A stretch of DNA of 64,000 bases, taken from Anaerophaga thermohalophila DSM 12881 (GTDB taxonomy: Bacteria > Bacteroidota > Bacteroidia > Bacteroidales > Marinilabiliaceae). Position numbers and translations under genes: made by a program. Within the stretch, counting starts at the first letter, position 1. Each line of letters begins with the position of its first letter. Below the pieces are notes generated by a model. The model saw nothing but the letters and a program-made list of their open reading frames with translations, made no database searches and had not been told where the DNA came from. Where the stretch lies: NCBI RefSeq assembly GCF_000191885.1, contig NZ_AEWI01000012.1, positions 124,001 through 188,000 of the forward strand, written 5' to 3'. Below are positions 9,514-17,930 of the stretch, piece after piece.

Positions 9514-10460
9514 ATGGCAAGTGATATAGAAATAGCTCGGCAGGCCGGGATTAAACCCATTTCTGAAATTGCAGAAAAGCTTGGTATTCCATTTGACGAT
9601 CTTGAGTTGTACGGCAAGTATAAGGCTAAGCTTCCTTTGAAATTTATTGACCCCGAAAAGATTACGATTATGTGGTAACCGAAGCCGGATTTGGATTTGA
9701 TCTTGGGGCAGAGAAGTTTCTGGATATTAAATGTGTATCAGCAGGTCTGAAACCTCAGGCTGCTGTGCTGGTGGCAACTGTCAGGGCTTTGAAATATCAT
9801 GGAGAAGTACCTGTTGCTGATCTGAACAGCCCCAATGTGGATGCGGTGAAGCGGGGAATAGAAAACCTTGAGAAGCATGTGGAAAATATGCGGAAATTCA
9901 ATGTCTGTCCGGTGGTGGCAATCAATCGGTTTGTCCCGGATACTGATGAGGAGATTGCTGTAGTTAAAGAAAAATGTAAGGAGCTGGGCGTAAAAGTGGC
10001 TGTAGCCGACGTGTGGGCCAATGGAGGAAAGGGTGCTGAGGAATTGGCTCATCTGGTTGCAGAGGCGGCCGAAAGCTGCACATCTGAAATGACACCTCTC
10101 TACGATTGGAATTGGTCGGTGGAAAAGAAAATAGAGACCATTGCCAAAGAGATTTACGGGGCCAAAGCCATTGATTATACGGCTCAGGCCAAAAAAGACC
10201 TTAAGGTGGTTGAAGAACTTGGACTTGGCAATAAGGCTGTCTGTATTGCCAAGACTCAAAAGTCGCTCTCCGATAATCCCAAACTTCTTGGACGGCCTGA
10301 GAATTTTGTTGTGACTGTTCGCGAAATTGAGATAGCCGCCGGAGCCGGTTTTATTGTTCCTGTCACCGGTAATATTATGCGTATGCCAGGATTGCCGGCA
10401 ACTCCGGCAGCCGAGAATATTGATATTGATGAGAATGGTATTATCTCAGGACTTTTTTAG
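9514..10460 (+). pseudogene. fhs: formate-tetrahydrofolate ligase, internal deletion and frameshift
   Basis: The ATG at 9514 opens an Fhs N-terminus of about 50 residues ([18 protein letters not shown] ... KFIDPEK). The frame then meets TAA at 9676. From about 9660 the next frame gives the Fhs C-terminal part ([18 protein letters not shown] ... DENGIISGLF) to the stop at 10460. Intact Fhs is about 555 residues; roughly 240 are missing, including the ATP-binding loop (PTPAGEGKTT type). The enzyme would normally activate formate with ATP onto tetrahydrofolate. The remnant cannot be active; a downstream GTG at 9672 could start a 262-residue fragment. Assembly collapse is an alternative. Confidence 0.92.
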
Positions 10461-10583
10461 TTTAAAAAGGGAGCAGGTAGAAAGGCGACAGGGTAGAATG
10501 GTGAGGTGGGAACTTATTTTGATTTATAATCACTGAATTATCAGATATTCTACCTTCAGGTTACCTTTCTTTTCTGATAGTTC

Positions 10584-10751
10584 TCAATTCTTACCTTCAT
10601 TAAGGCCTTTGTCAAAGCATATTCTTTTGATACAGTGGATGGCAGAAACCGGCAGGTGATAAGCATCAATTATCTGCTGACAAGCTGCTATCGTCAGCAT
10701 TATCAAAGAAGAAACGAAAACGTTTAAAATTGTCCTGAATCCTGTTTGCAT
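10584..10751 (-). CDS. doubtful small lipoprotein-like ORF
   Basis: 55 residues from ATG 10751. A hydrophobic stretch ending SLIMLTIAACQQ resembles a lipoprotein signal, but nothing else is recognisable and codon use is not convincing. It lies after the end of the glycosyltransferase gene on the same strand. The rest of 10461-10853 shows no gene and no clear terminator. Confidence 0.2.
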   Translation of the reverse strand: MQTGFRTILNVFVSSLIMLTIAACQQIIDAYHLPVSAIHCIKRICFDKGLNEGKN

Positions 10752-10853
10752 CTGTTTATTTTTTGCAGGTTCAGAATGAATGAGCAAATTGTCCTCTTTT
10801 CCGCCATAATCAGAACAGGGACAAAATAAAAACAAACACCTTTGTTGTAGTCA

Positions 10854-12503
10854 CTATTTTTTGGAGGTGACATTGGATAGAATTACCCATCCGTCAACAG
10901 TATCTCTCTGAGCGAAGAAGTCATCCAGTTTTTTAAAAGCAGGCTCGTCGGCATCACTTATTCGGGATAGTAAAACGCTGCCTTTAAAGAAGGCAGGGCT
11001 TTTTAATCGTTCATCATCAATGTCTATTAAAGAATTTTTCCATTTATCTGTTTTTTCAAATTTTGTTTCCCGCTCCAGGCCTCTGTTCCCATTATAGATT
11101 GAGATAATGGGCTGATGAGCATGAAAGGCTACAGAAGGCAGTCGTCTGTCATAAACCATGATGTGCCCTTCGTCAGAGAGTTTTGCTTTTGCCTCTTTAG
11201 CCACATTTCTCTGGTCATTGGCAAGGCGCGGATTGGCTTGCATGAAATAGGTGCTGAAGACAACAAGTAACAGCGAAAAGATGCTTGCGACCGGCACAGC
11301 AATTTGAGTCCGGGAAATTTTAATGATCTGAAACGCGATCAATGCGCCCATCAAGCCAGTTATAAAGTACATCCCGATAGAGAAGTTGATACCTTCCGAA
11401 GTAAAATATCTTGCAGAAAGTAGTGATGCAAGGATCAGGGCGTGGTAAGAGAAAATAACCATGTTCCAACGCCGTCGGACTTTTTCCGGCAGGCGACGCC
11501 AGGTGCTGGCAGCAATGATGGCTATTGCCGGGAAAACCGGCAATACATATAGAATTAATTTGGATGTGGAAAGCGAAAAAAAGAACAAAGGGATGCCGAT
11601 CCAAAGCCAAAGTACCCGTTTGTAGGTGAATGGACTTTTTAACTTTTTGGATGAGTGCCATATTGCCATCACCAGCCACGGAAACGACATGGCAGGTACC
11701 AGGATTAGGTAAAACCAGAATGGTTCACCCCGGTGAAACTGATTGGTGGCAAACCGATTGATGGTGTGCTCTATGACGAAGTAGTCAAGAAAGGACGGAT
11801 TCTTCCAAACCAGAAAAAGATACCACGATACACCACTGAATAAAAATACCAGCAGTCCAATGAGATGATGAAACCCTTGCTTTTTATGCTTCATCGGGAA
11901 AAGGTGATTAATTAGAGGTATGACTACAGCCGGTATGATAAAGACAACAGGCCCTTTGGTCATGAATCCGAGTCCAAGAGACAAATACGTAAGATAAAGC
12001 CAAAGGGGATGGTGGGTGATGCGTCGCTTGGTCCAGAAGAAAATCGACAGTAAAACAAATGTATTAAGAAAGGCATCGGTGGTAAGGGCCCGGGCTGATA
12101 TCATTACTGCAGGGAAACTGATGTAGAGAAGGGTAGCGGTGAAAGCGATTTTTTTGTCTCTTGTTAACATTACCGACAAACGAAAAACCAACCACATCTG
12201 GATTAGTATCATGATTTGCAGGAAGAAACGTGCTCCAAAAGCATTTGGTCCGAAAATATGATAAGAGAGAGCTGTTATCCAGTAAGTAACAGGGGGTTTG
12301 TGGTAATGTTGAATCTCCAACAGACGGGGATGCAGATAATCCCCGCTTTGATACATTTCATAAGCAATTTCGGCATAGCGGGCTTCACTGGTTTCTGTAA
12401 CCCCCCACCCATTCAGATTAAATAAAAGGGCCATGGCCGTTATCAGCAAAACGGCCCATAAATAGTTGCCTGATTCTGTCCTTTCAGGATCAATGTTTTT
12501 CAT
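10854..12503 (-). CDS. ArnT-like membrane glycosyltransferase
   Basis: 549 residues with about a dozen membrane segments. The N-terminal part has the GT-C signature of the ArnT/PMT type (ETSEARYAEIAYEM, YHKPPVTYW), with acidic residues in the first periplasmic loop, then an intramembrane core and a soluble C-terminal domain after about residue 410. Such enzymes move a sugar from a polyprenyl-phosphate donor onto lipid A, glycan or protein outside the inner membrane; the acceptor is not known. The start codon (12503-12501) is the last three bases of a family B repeat, so the repeat supplies the whole upstream region. Confidence 0.88.
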   Translation of the reverse strand: MKNIDPERTESGNYLWAVLLITAMALLFNLNGWGVTETSEARYAEIAYEMYQSGDYLHPRLLEIQHYHKPPVTYWITALSYHIFGPNAFGARFFLQIMILIQMWLVFRLSVMLTRDKKIAFTATLLYISFPAVMISARALTTDAFLNTFVLLSIFFWTKRRITHHPLWLYLTYLSLGLGFMTKGPVVFIIPAVVIPLINHLFPMKHKKQGFHHLIGLLVFLFSGVSWYLFLVWKNPSFLDYFVIEHTINRFATNQFHRGEPFWFYLILVPAMSFPWLVMAIWHSSKKLKSPFTYKRVLWLWIGIPLFFFSLSTSKLILYVLPVFPAIAIIAASTWRRLPEKVRRRWNMVIFSYHALILASLLSARYFTSEGINFSIGMYFITGLMGALIAFQIIKISRTQIAVPVASIFSLLLVVFSTYFMQANPRLANDQRNVAKEAKAKLSDEGHIMVYDRRLPSVAFHAHQPIISIYNGNRGLERETKFEKTDKWKNSLIDIDDERLKSPAFFKGSVLLSRISDADEPAFKKLDDFFAQRDTVDGWVILSNVTSKK

Positions 12504-12851
12504 CAGTATAAAATTAATCTAAGTTATTGGTCTGATGTAACTCGCATGCAAAGGTTTATATATGTTCTCTTGTGACAAACTTTGTCATGCTCGTTTCATC
12601 ACTGTAAATATTCTTTCTTTATACGGGCAAACTGTAATGTTGCATGAGGGTAGAAAAAAAAGCTTAAACGCAAAGACGTATGTTGTGTTTATAATTCACA
12701 CTACTGGTGGCTAATGGCTAAAAACTAATGGCTAAATTACTTATATCTAAAAATCTGATAATCTATTAAAGCAAACCTTGTCATGCCCGTTTCAAAAATT
12801 TAAAACAACAATGTGTATGGCAACAAAGATGCTTTTTAGACCGGGCTCATT
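12501..12851. repeat. repeat array: family B, family D, fragment of family A
   Basis: 12501-12600 is a complete 100-bp B element (CATCAGTATAAAATT... to ...GCTCGTTTCATC). 12597-12794 is a D segment (CTGTAAATATTC ... ATCTATTAAAGC) ending again in a B-like tail. 12795-12851 is a truncated, reverse-oriented A element ending TTTTTAGACCGGGCTCA. B contains CATCAG (12501-12506) and CTGATG (12532-12537), which can pair and would enclose the arnT-like start codon. Confidence 0.85.
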
Positions 12852-13102
12852 GATAATTGTCTATAAACAAAACAGTCGTTCTGAAAGTTCGGTGGTGTCA
12901 CATTTCTCTTTATTGGAATTTAAATTAACCGATTGTTAATGAAATTCTTATTTAAGCTAAAAATAGTCAGATAACTGCTATATAACCGGATGTAATTAAT
13001 TGTCGTGGACATCCAAAAATCAGGGTTGAAATGGGAAACATGATGTTTTCATTTTTTAGATGCTTTTGACGTACGCTGACATTATACTTTTTTGCTTTTT
13101 GG
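12852..13102. other. intergenic, no gene seen
   Basis: AT-rich spacer between a repeat array and the MFS remnant. No coding frame or structural element was recognised. Confidence 0.6.
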
Positions 13103-13117
13103 TAACTTTGCCGGGTT

Positions 13118-13458
13118 ATGGGAAACAAAAAAGTACAAAAAATGCATCCGGCGAGATGGCCATTTTTCTATGGTTATGTAGTTGCATTTTTCGGGACCAT
13201 CGGGATATGGGCAAGTGTGCCGGGGCAGACCATTGGTGTGTCGGCCTTTACCGATCCGGTGAAAGATGCTCTCGGGCTGACTCCGGACGGGCTATGTCGA
13301 TGATTGTATTTGCCAGTGCTTTGGCACCCTATTTTTTCAGTCTCTCCAAAACATTTTTCAAAACCTACACCTCCATGGGATGGCTTGGATTGATATTTGT
13401 TATATTCATATTTTTTGGTTCGCTTAAGGCCGACAATCCGCAACCAACAGATGGATAG
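13118..13458 (+). pseudogene. MFS transporter remnant with large internal deletion
   Basis: From ATG 13118 the frame encodes the first ~50 residues of an MFS carrier ([18 protein letters not shown] ... [12 protein letters not shown]) and then stops at 13303. In another frame, from about 13295, comes an MFS last-helix region ([18 protein letters not shown] ... LIFVIFIFFGSLKADNPQ) ending at 13458. An intact carrier is about 400 residues, so roughly 300 are missing and the halves are out of frame. A -7 box TAACTTTG (13103-13110) still stands before the ATG. Substrate cannot be told. Confidence 0.85.
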
Positions 13459-13676
13459 TATTGTTAGTTGACAGTAGTCTACAGGCAGAACATTGGACAT
13501 GTAGCAGAGTGCATGGGACAAAGAGCTTGGGGTCTGGAGCATAAAAGGAACTCCTTCCTGTGGTCTTTGAACGTGGAAGCCATAGAAGAATTGGACGATA
13601 GAAAGGCAGGATGGTGGAATGATGGAATGGTGCAGTGAACAGAAGGTGAAAGCTTCTTAGTTCCAAATTATTACAA
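13459..13676. other. intergenic, no gene seen
   Basis: Sequence after the MFS remnant contains low-complexity GATGGAATGG-like stretches and no coding frame. It ends where a B-type repeat begins. Confidence 0.5.
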
Positions 13677-13998
13677 TATGAAACGAGCATGACAAAGATT
13701 GTCACATAAGAACATGTATAAACACCATCTAACCTTTAATCATGTAAGAAACCAAAAACAAGGAACAGATTCTTCGTCGTTACCTCCTCAGAATGACATT
13801 CGACAGTCTGTCATTCTGAGCGAAGTGAAGAATCTAACATCAATTAAAGTGTGATAAGTTACATCATTTCAATGACTTATATAAATTTTATACTGATGAA
13901 ACGAGCATGATAAAGATTGTCACAAAAGGACATGTATAAAACTCAATCATGTGAGTTCCATTCGACCAATAACTTCGACTAATTTTATACGAATGAAA
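13677..13998. repeat. B element interrupted by C hairpin, followed by a second B element
   Basis: Starts ATGAAACGAGCATGACAAAG, is interrupted by a C hairpin (13767-13835: AGATTCTTCGTCG ... AGTGAAGAATCT, with a TGTCATTCTGAG core), and resumes to end TTTTATACTGATG. A second unit covers 13895-13998. In that unit AACTCA (13940-13945) pairs TGAGTT (13952-13957), and CATTCG (13959-13964) pairs CGAATG (13990-13995), whose last three bases are the start codon of the CAP-domain gene. Confidence 0.85.
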
Positions 13999-14478
13999 AA
14001 AGCACTGATTTCTGTTTTAGTATTTTCATTGGGCGTCTTGGGGATAGCTCAAAGCATTGATTATTCCGATGTTAAGATTGATAAGAGGGAAATGCTGAAA
14101 CTGGTCAACGAAGCGCGGATGACCAGGCGCTTTTGTGGAGGAAAAAGGCAGGAGGCCGTACCACCGCTTCAATGGAATGCAAAACTGGCGAAGGCAGCAC
14201 AAAAACATGCCGACGATATGGCCGACAATGATTTTTTTGATCATATCGGCTCAGATAAATCGACGGTAGTAATGCGAATTGAACACGAGGATTATTTGTG
14301 GATGGCAGTTGGTGAAAACATTGCAATGGGGCCCCGTTCTGTTAAGGAAGTTGTAGAAGGATGGCTCGAAAGTCCGGGGCATTGCAGCAACATTATGAAC
14401 GGGGAGTTTACCGAAATGGGGGCAGCGCTTTCGCACGACGGGAAATATTGGGTACAGGTTTTTGCAACACCGCGTTAA
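13993..14478 (+). CDS. secreted CAP-domain (SCP/PR-1 type) protein
   Basis: 161 residues from ATG 13993. An in-frame upstream ATG at 13951 lies within repeat B and would hide the signal peptide, so I reject it. Signal peptide 1-19 (KKALISVLVFSLGVLGIAQS). The CAP domain spans about 30-160: LVNEARMTRRFCGG, PLQWNAKLAKAAQKHADDMA, FFDHIGSD, VGENIAMG and a C-terminal YWVQVFATPR. The family includes bacterial YkwD-like extracellular proteins of mostly unknown role. The upstream region, including the start codon, is a B repeat. Confidence 0.92.
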   Translation: MKKALISVLVFSLGVLGIAQSIDYSDVKIDKREMLKLVNEARMTRRFCGGKRQEAVPPLQWNAKLAKAAQKHADDMADNDFFDHIGSDKSTVVMRIEHEDYLWMAVGENIAMGPRSVKEVVEGWLESPGHCSNIMNGEFTEMGAALSHDGKYWVQVFATPR

Positions 14479-14644
14479 TGAAAACGTGAAGGTGCAATTA
14501 AGCCTCAACTAAAGCCAAAGTTGATAAAATTTATTGTTCTTATTATCAGAGAGTTAAATTCAACAACAAGAATTACACGAAATTTAACGAACTACTGCAT
14601 AAAATGTTCCCTTATATTAGCTCTGGGTCTTTGCGTTTCAGCGT

Positions 14645-15088
14645 TTAAAGACCCGAAATAATTTCCAGCGTAAGCATTCCCCATACCAGATAGCGCAATG
14701 CTTTTCCTGCAAGCATTCCGGTGGCTGCAAACCAGAAATTGCTTTTGAGCAACCCGAGTACTACAGCAATGATGTCTCCAACACCGGGCAGCCAACAAAA
14801 TAAAGCTATCCACCATTCCTTTCCTTCTACTTTTTTGTGCCACTTTTCAAGTTTTACTTTTGGAATGCGCAGATATTTTTCAATCCACTCGTATTTTCCC
14901 AGCCATCCTATCCAGTAAGAAGTAAGTCCGCCCAGCCAGTTACCAAGCGTTGCCGTAACAAGACTTAATGCGGGGTTACCACCGGCAGCCAGAATGCCGC
15001 TCAGTACAAATTCCGAACTGAACGGGATGATGGTTGCTGCTAAAAAGCTGGCCAGAAACAGGCCCAAATATCCCAGGTCGATCCACAT
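14645..15088 (-). CDS. YqaA/DedA-type (VTT domain) inner-membrane protein
   Basis: 147 residues with four to five hydrophobic segments. The VTT/SNARE-associated signature is visible: LASFLAATIIPFSSEFVLSG, LGNWLGGLTSYWIG, WIALFCWLPGVGDIIAVVLG. The length is that of the short YqaA branch rather than full DedA. Members are membrane proteins linked to lipid flipping and envelope homeostasis; the function here is inferred from family only. It is divergent from the cation efflux gene. Confidence 0.85.
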   Translation of the reverse strand: MWIDLGYLGLFLASFLAATIIPFSSEFVLSGILAAGGNPALSLVTATLGNWLGGLTSYWIGWLGKYEWIEKYLRIPKVKLEKWHKKVEGKEWWIALFCWLPGVGDIIAVVLGLLKSNFWFAATGMLAGKALRYLVWGMLTLEIISGL

Positions 15089-15138
15089 GTCCGAAATATA
15101 GAAAATTTATGAATAAACCAAGTTAACCAAACAAGAGG

Positions 15139-15170
15139 TTGGTTGGTTTTATTTGAAAATGTTATTTTTG
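15139..15170 (+). promoter_or_regulatory. promoter of the cation efflux gene
   Basis: TTG (15139-15141), a spacer of 21 bases and TATTTTTG (15163-15170) fit the Bacteroidota promoter pattern. The gene's ATG is 40 bases downstream. Confidence 0.65.
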
Positions 15171-15209
15171 CGTCCATCCCTGAGAGTTGTTCAAATTATA
15201 TGATATAAA

Positions 15210-16094
15210 ATGTCACAGCCACAGCATCAATATTTTGCCCACGGTAGGGCGTTTGCCATAGGTATAGGTCTTAACCTTGCGTTTGTCGGTGTTGAGGTTT
15301 TTTACGGGTTAATTGCCAACTCGTCGGCTTTGCTGGCCGATGCAGGCCACAATGCCAGCGATGTATTGGGGTTGTTTTTTGCATGGGGGGCATTCCGTCT
15401 GGCAAATATGACACCACGTGGGAAATACACTTATGGATGGCAGCGAAGTACCATACTTTCTTCCATTTTTAATGCCGTTCTGCTTTTTATGGCTGTTTTT
15501 TTTATTGCAAAAGATGCTTTTATTAAATTACAGGAACCACAACCCGTGGCAGGCACGAGTATAATGATTGTTGCGGGCATAGGTGTGGTTATTAACACCA
15601 TTACGGCTCTGCTTTTCATGAAAGACCAGAAACAAGATTTAAACATTAAGGGCGCTTTTTTGCATATGGCTGCCGATGCCGGTGTGTCCCTTGGCGTTGT
15701 TGTAGCTGGCTTGCTTATCAATATTACGGGTCATCAATGGATCGATCCGGCCGTCAGCTTTGTCATTATAGCCGTTGTTTTATGGAGTACATGGCGCCTT
15801 TTCGTCGATTCCGTGAATCTTGCATTGGATGCCGTCCCGAAAAATATTAATATTGAAGAGGTCAGAGATGCATTGAACAACTATCCCGGTGTCTATGATG
15901 CGCACGACTTGCATGTGTGGGCGCTTAGTACTAACCGAACGGCTATTTCCGTTCACCTTGTTGTTCCCGGAGGCGGAGGAGACCATTTTTTAGCCGATGT
16001 CCAGAAAATGCTGAAGGATGAGTTCAACATTTCTCATGCAACCATTCAGATAGAAAATGAGAAAAACAATCAGATTGAATGCTATCACCGCTAG
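15210..16094 (+). CDS. cation diffusion facilitator (Zn2+/Co2+/Cd2+ efflux, CzcD-like)
   Basis: 294 residues with six membrane helices and a cytoplasmic C-terminal domain. Two HxxxD metal-site motifs are present: LLADAGHNASDVLG in helix II and FLHMAADAGVSLG in helix V. The C-terminal domain has the dimerisation signature VYDAHDLHVWALS, and the protein ends with an acidic/His tail. CDF proteins export divalent metals in exchange for protons across the inner membrane. A good promoter lies just upstream; there is no metal-responsive regulator nearby. Confidence 0.96.
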   Translation: MSQPQHQYFAHGRAFAIGIGLNLAFVGVEVFYGLIANSSALLADAGHNASDVLGLFFAWGAFRLANMTPRGKYTYGWQRSTILSSIFNAVLLFMAVFFIAKDAFIKLQEPQPVAGTSIMIVAGIGVVINTITALLFMKDQKQDLNIKGAFLHMAADAGVSLGVVVAGLLINITGHQWIDPAVSFVIIAVVLWSTWRLFVDSVNLALDAVPKNINIEEVRDALNNYPGVYDAHDLHVWALSTNRTAISVHLVVPGGGGDHFLADVQKMLKDEFNISHATIQIENEKNNQIECYHR

Positions 16095-16187
16095 TGTTGC
16101 CTCAAGCTTAAATAACATTTCAAGAAACTGTTTCCACTTTTTATACCGATAAATCGGGGCAGGCTATTCGGCCTTGATAAATAAAAA

Positions 16188-16274
16188 AATTCAGACCTAA
16201 GTTTTTGTAAGCGAGCGGCCGCTCGGTTCAGTCGATTGCTTGCAAAAATTTTGGTACGAACTTTTTTCTGAATT
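16188..16274. repeat. imperfect palindromic element with a 14-bp palindromic core
   Basis: Outer arms AATTCAGA (16188-16195) and TCTGAATT (16267-16274), inner arms TTTTTGTAAGC (16202-16212) and GCTTGCAAAAA (16238-16248), and between them the perfect palindrome CGAGCGGCCGCTCG (16212-16225). It could fold as a two-armed structure. It follows the cation efflux gene but lacks a terminator T-run directly after the core. Confidence 0.6.
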
Positions 16275-16277
16275 ATA

Positions 16278-16559
16278 TGAGTAAGTAAGGTATAAAAAGC
16301 ATATTTTTGTCAAAATCATGATGTTTTAAATTTTTGTTCGGAGTTAACCCGTTGTTAATGAGGATTCATCAGCATAAAATAAGTCTAAATTATTGGTCTG
16401 ATGGAACTCGCATGAATGAGTTATATACATGTTCTATTGTGACAAACCTTGTCATGCTCGTTTCATCCGTATAAAATTTATTTATTAGGGTCTGATGGAA
16501 CTCGTGTGCACGAACTTATAAATATTCTTATTGTGGCAAACTTTGTCATGCTCGTTTCG
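16278..16559. repeat. truncated A element joined to two tandem B elements
   Basis: 16278-16366 is half of an A element (TGAGTAAG ... TATAAAAAGCATATTTTTG ... TTAATGAGGATT) cut near its centre and joined directly to B at 16367-16467. A second B unit (16464-16559) overlaps it by CATC. H1 arms pair in the first copy (CATCAG/CTGATG) and with one mismatch in the second. Confidence 0.85.
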
Positions 16560-16581
16560 TAAATGAGTATTTTGTCGGCAG

Positions 16582-16617
16582 GCGTAACACAGCAAATGGT
16601 ACTTAATGAACAGACAC
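16582..16617 (+). repeat. left member of a direct repeat flanking the outer-membrane gene
   Basis: About 36 bp (GCGTAACACAGCAAATGG and onward), closely matching 17884-17920. The two copies enclose the gene at 16691-17833, 1.3 kb apart in the same orientation. Confidence 0.75.
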
Positions 16618-16690
16618 TTTTTAGCCCGAACCCATGGATAGAAAGAGAAGAATTACTACTTAATTTGGAGAAAAGACTGGTTCCTCGGAC

Positions 16691-17833
16691 ATGATTAATC
16701 GACAGATACAAAAATATTTCTTGTGTGTTTCCATATTTTGTGCCTCTATCACTGCTGTTGCTCAGATAAATAATGAGTTCCGGTATTATTATCCCGAATT
16801 TGAAACAGACCGCGCTAATCAATTATTATTTTACGTAGCCAATATAAATTTTGTAAAGGATAATGAGTACAAGAACAAGTTTGCCTGGGGGCATACACTG
16901 ATTGGCTACGGTATTCAACCCTCCCTTATGTATTATGCAGGGGATCGTTTACGTTTAAGAGTTGGCGTTTTTCTTCAGCAATACAGCGGCTTGAATTATT
17001 ATAGTGAAGTGCGTCCGGTGCTGTCTGCTCATCTCAGACTTTCGCCTTCTGTGGATGTCATTATGGGGTCTTTGCGGGGTCATATCCATCACGATGTTAT
17101 TGAACCGCTTTTAGATTATGAACGACAGTATGTACGCCCTGTTGAAAACGGATTACAGTTTTTGTTCAACCGGCCCCAACTTCAGGCTGATGTATGGGTC
17201 GACTGGGAACAGTTTATTCAGGAAGGCGACAAGATACCGGAGTGGTTTACTGCAGGTGTGAGAGGTGAATATTTACTGGCTGATGGATTTATCCCTGCAT
17301 GGAGTGTTTCCGTTCCCGTTAATATTATTGCTGTTCACCGTGGTGGAGAAGTGAGTGATTATCCCGAAAGAGTTCAAACATCTATCGATATTGCCGGTGG
17401 ACTGAAGGCAGAGTATTCTCTTGGTAGACGGTTTAGTAATATCGGTTTTTTTGGTTATGCCATTGCCTACCGCAATCTTAATGAAGCCGGTCAGTCAGGG
17501 GTTAACACAGGACATGCCTGGTATACGGGTTTAACGGCTACCAGCCGGCGAACGAATCTGATGGCAGGTTATTTCTATGGTAAAGATTTTGTGGCTTTAC
17601 GCGGAGGGGGCATTTTCCAATCGGTTTCTCCTATTCGAGATAATGTTTACATCCCGGTGCGTGAGCTGATAACTATAAAAGTTGGCTATAACAGAATATT
17701 TCTTGAAAAGATAAAGTTCTCTTTTCTTTTTGAAGGGTATTACGATGTCAGGGATAATCGTTTCGATTTTGCACCGGGATTACAGATTGTGTTTAACCCG
17801 TCTTTTTTTATAACTGAGGAAGAATTTTTTTAA
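16691..17833 (+). CDS. putative outer-membrane beta-barrel protein
   Basis: 380 residues. A signal peptide (about 1-25, ending AVAQ) is followed by many alternating amphipathic strands rich in Tyr, Phe and Gly (for example FKGYYD-like, GLKAEYSL, IGFFGYAIAYR). The last strands contain LQIVFNPSFF, but the protein ends in acidic residues (EEEFF) with a terminal Phe, usual for barrels. I recognise no named family. It stands alone between two direct repeats, so it may have been inserted or duplicated as a unit. Role unknown. Confidence 0.75.
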   Translation: MINRQIQKYFLCVSIFCASITAVAQINNEFRYYYPEFETDRANQLLFYVANINFVKDNEYKNKFAWGHTLIGYGIQPSLMYYAGDRLRLRVGVFLQQYSGLNYYSEVRPVLSAHLRLSPSVDVIMGSLRGHIHHDVIEPLLDYERQYVRPVENGLQFLFNRPQLQADVWVDWEQFIQEGDKIPEWFTAGVRGEYLLADGFIPAWSVSVPVNIIAVHRGGEVSDYPERVQTSIDIAGGLKAEYSLGRRFSNIGFFGYAIAYRNLNEAGQSGVNTGHAWYTGLTATSRRTNLMAGYFYGKDFVALRGGGIFQSVSPIRDNVYIPVRELITIKVGYNRIFLEKIKFSFLFEGYYDVRDNRFDFAPGLQIVFNPSFFITEEEFF

Positions 17834-17883
17834 TGGGTGAAGAAGGGTTTATTTCAGTGTTAAACGAACTCTTTTAGCGGCAA

Positions 17884-17920
17884 TCGTTACACAGCAAATG
17901 GTACTTTATGGACAGAAACT
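17884..17920 (+). repeat. right member of a direct repeat flanking the outer-membrane gene
   Basis: Matches 16582-16617 over about 36 bases with a few differences (shared core ACACAGCAAATGGTACTT). It is placed 50 bp after the outer-membrane gene and just before the convergent glycosylase gene. Confidence 0.75.
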
Positions 17921-17930
17921 AAAAAACAGT

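Noticed and set aside
13060-13303. Frame of 132 codons starting at 13060 as a complete small protein
   Set aside because: Its first part is a shifted reading of the MFS N-terminus; only the end (after about 13295) is MFS-like, so the locus is a deleted MFS gene.
13767-13835. C hairpin as a CRISPR-like or regulatory array
   Set aside because: The AGATTCTTCG/TGTCATTCTGAG sequence is a widespread bacterial dispersed hairpin; there are no regular spacers.
13895-13998. Short peptide frames in repeat B beginning Met-Lys-Arg-Ala
   Set aside because: Most copies read ATGAAACGAGCATGA, a stop after four codons; longer versions exist only in copies with TGG and are not conserved in sequence.
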